Shown piece by piece: positions 22,216-23,132 of a stretch of DNA of 23,132 nt. Source of the DNA: CAZGZD01 sp964401915 (GTDB lineage: Bacteria; Patescibacteriota; Microgenomatia; UBA1406; GWC2-37-13); NCBI GenBank assembly GCA_964401915.1, contig CAYOAI010000017.1, positions 1 through 23,132 of the forward strand. Reading direction: 5' to 3'. The notes under the pieces were generated by a model. It was given only the letters and a program-made list of their open reading frames with translations, was not told the origin of the DNA and did no database searches. The position numbers and the translations under genes are program-made. The number at the start of each line of letters is the position of its first letter. Positions within the stretch are counted from its first letter, which is position 1.

Positions 22216-22857
22216 CTACGAATCAAACCAACCTCTTTCTTGTGCTGTCAGGTGCGGAATTGATCCATCTATCGGTAAATGAGAAGCTTTTGCAACAGAT
22301 ACTCCGTCTATGAAACTTGCAGTTCGACGTAAATAGTGAGCAGTTTCAAAGCTGGGAACAATCCAAAATCTACTAACCAGGCCAAGCCGGCCATTTTTTC
22401 TATCCTTTATACCCTTAGACCATTTTACTTCACTATCTTTCATATGTTCTCCAATTTGGACTATACCTGCCTTAAACTTATCTCCAACTACTTCATAATT
22501 AACTATTCTTGTAAATAAACCCGATTCATCATCAAAAAACGAAGGTATGGATAAACCTGCGGCTGTCAAACTATATTTCGAAATTTCCATAGGAGCCTCC
22601 GGCATAAAATGCCTCGTTGCTAAAACAATATCGTTTAGCATTGCCTCCATAACCTCTGGTTTCCTTGGAACTTTCCAGCTTGAAGTAACAAGAACATCTG
22701 CGCATAGACCATAATACTTAGGGAAAATAACAGGGTTTAAGGGCCACAAGGTAGGGTTTGATTTTAATTCCGCTAAAACATTACTCAAGACAGTGTTATG
22801 AGGTAAAGAATTCAGTCTTTCGGCTTGTGGAGGTTGCATAAACTCTATCCTTGCCAT
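22216..22857 (-). CDS. Hypothetical 213-aa protein
   Basis: No family is recognised. The protein is soluble, with a proline-containing N-terminus (MARIEFMQPPQAERLNSLPH) and alternating strands and helices. Notable segments are ADVLVTSSWKVPRKPEVMEAML and a C-terminal stretch LRRTASFIDGVSVAKASHLP. There is no signal peptide or membrane helix. I chose the ATG at 22857 over the one at 22863 because the box TGATAGAGT (minus strand, 22872-22864) ends 6 nt before it. The stop codon faces the argD stop with only 2 nt between, so the genes are convergent. It lies between the arg operon and the disrupted tRNA-Leu fragment, a plausible site for acquired DNA. Confidence 0.6.
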   Translation of the reverse strand: MARIEFMQPPQAERLNSLPHNTVLSNVLAELKSNPTLWPLNPVIFPKYYGLCADVLVTSSWKVPRKPEVMEAMLNDIVLATRHFMPEAPMEISKYSLTAAGLSIPSFFDDESGLFTRIVNYEVVGDKFKAGIVQIGEHMKDSEVKWSKGIKDRKNGRLGLVSRFWIVPSFETAHYLRRTASFIDGVSVAKASHLPIDGSIPHLTAQERGWFDS

Positions 22858-22863
22858 ATGCAT

Positions 22864-22869
22864 ACTCTA
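22864..22869 (-). promoter_or_regulatory. Candidate extended -10 of the 213-aa gene
   Basis: On the minus strand TAGAGT is preceded by TGA, so it fits TGnTAnnnT, and it ends 6 nt before the ATG at 22857. The hexamer itself is a weak match. Confidence 0.35.
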
Positions 22870-22926
22870 TCACAAAATAAGTAAATATTCAAGCCTATAG
22901 CAATATAGAGAAGTTTATCGAAGAAT

Positions 22927-22942
22927 CAACTTGTCGAAGTTG
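22927..22942. repeat. Short hairpin beside the tRNA fragment
   Basis: CAACTT and AAGTTG form a perfect 6-bp stem with a GTCG loop. The hairpin overlaps the first two bases of the duplicated tRNA-Leu 3' end. It may be a terminator remnant or part of a palindromic repeat. Confidence 0.4.
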
Positions 22943-23035
22943 TGGGCGAGAGAGGAGTTGCTCAACTGGCAGTTTACGAACAAGAGTGAGTATTAGTGCC
23001 AGTTAGTCCCGCGCCTTTGGCGGGGAACCTCCACG
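22941..23035 (-). pseudogene. Disrupted 3' fragment of tRNA-Leu
   Basis: Read on the minus strand, bases 23035-23025 (GCGTGGAGGTTC) and then 22960-22941 (ending in CTCGCCCACA) repeat the T-arm and acceptor 3' half of the tRNA-Leu at 23080. The first 20 bp (22941-22960) equal 23078-23097 exactly. A 65-nt insert (22961-23025) splits the T-loop. The insert holds an 8-bp inverted repeat, AACTGGCA (22964-22971) and TGCCAGTT (22997-23004), and a GC-rich hairpin CCCGC/GCGGG (23008-23024). No 5' half of this tRNA copy is present, so it cannot be functional. Confidence 0.6.
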
Positions 23036-23079
23036 CTATAGCTTATTAAAAGAAGAACTGCATTAACAAACCAACGGTG

Positions 23080-23132
23080 TGGGCGAGAGAGGAGTTGAAC
23101 CTCCACGCCTTGCGGCACAGCCACCTCAAGAC
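23080..23132 (-). tRNA. tRNA-Leu (GAG), 3' part (partial)
   Basis: The tRNA is cut by the window end. On the minus strand are the end of the anticodon arm (loop TTGAGGT, anticodon GAG; GTC pairs with GGC across the loop), a long variable arm GCC-GCAA-GGC typical of Leu, the T-arm GGAGG-TTCAACT-CCTCT and the acceptor 3' strand CTCGCCC with discriminator A. The next bases are CAC, so CCA is not encoded. The loop TTGAGGT differs by one base from that of E. coli tRNA-Leu(CAG). Confidence 0.85.

Noticed and set aside
22961..23025. Integron attC site in the insert of the tRNA-Leu fragment
   Set aside because: The inverted arms lack the RYYYAAC and GTTRRRY core sites, and no cassette gene or integrase is present.
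1..23132. Recoded TGA (code 25 or 4) as in some CPR lineages
   Set aside because: yraN, argC and the tight ATGA overlaps use TGA as a stop, and conserved proteins contain no in-frame TGA.
1..23132. CRISPR array or insertion sequence
   Set aside because: No regularly spaced direct repeats, transposase or terminal inverted repeat pair flanking an ORF were seen. The repeats present are short palindromes.

Overview
The window reads as a compact, roughly 40-45% GC bacterial chromosome segment, most likely from the Candidate Phyla Radiation (Patescibacteria). The phylum call is an inference. It rests on short intergenic gaps, short versions of known proteins (UvrC without its C-terminal HhH tail, RsmI without a C-terminal extension), small ORFan proteins between universal genes, and tRNA genes that do not encode CCA. 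TGA is used as a stop (yraN, argC), so the code is the standard bacterial one and not the Gracilibacteria-type recoded one. I cannot assign a class.

Layout. Positions 1-1787: end of pyrG (CTP synthase), rplS (L19), yraN, and an MscS-like membrane protein. Positions 1829-3216: tRNA-Glu, an AT-rich ORFan, and a 6-phosphogluconolactonase. Positions 3269-6487: two convergent proteins of unknown function, rsmI, a DedA membrane protein, and a small secreted or anchored protein. Positions 6566-14809: a nucleotide excision repair block, with uvrB and uvrA adjacent and uvrC separated from them by a membrane-anchored transglutaminase-like protein. Positions 14830-16432: secG and an oligopeptide-binding-like lipid-facing protein. 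Positions 16479-17268: tRNA-Arg, an ORFan, tRNA-Thr and tRNA-Leu. Positions 17364-17897: an ORFan. Positions 18014-22213: an argC-argJ-argB-argD operon that recycles acetyl groups and makes ornithine from glutamate. Positions 22216-23132: an ORFan, a tRNA-Leu 3' fragment interrupted by a palindromic insert, and the 3' part of a tRNA-Leu(GAG) gene running off the window.

The main signal beyond gene content is how transcription units start. At least eight of them have an exact TATAAT only 6-11 nt before the ATG, which predicts leaderless or nearly leaderless mRNAs. Genes inside operons (the MscS-like gene, argJ, argD) instead carry Shine-Dalgarno sequences. The exception is uvrB. A TGATATAAT promoter lies about 100 nt upstream, and the leader between them contains a possible 19-codon ORF woven into four mutually complementary CCGAC/GTCGG segments. 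That arrangement could act as an attenuator or as an operator array.

No CRISPR array, IS element, rRNA or prophage was seen.
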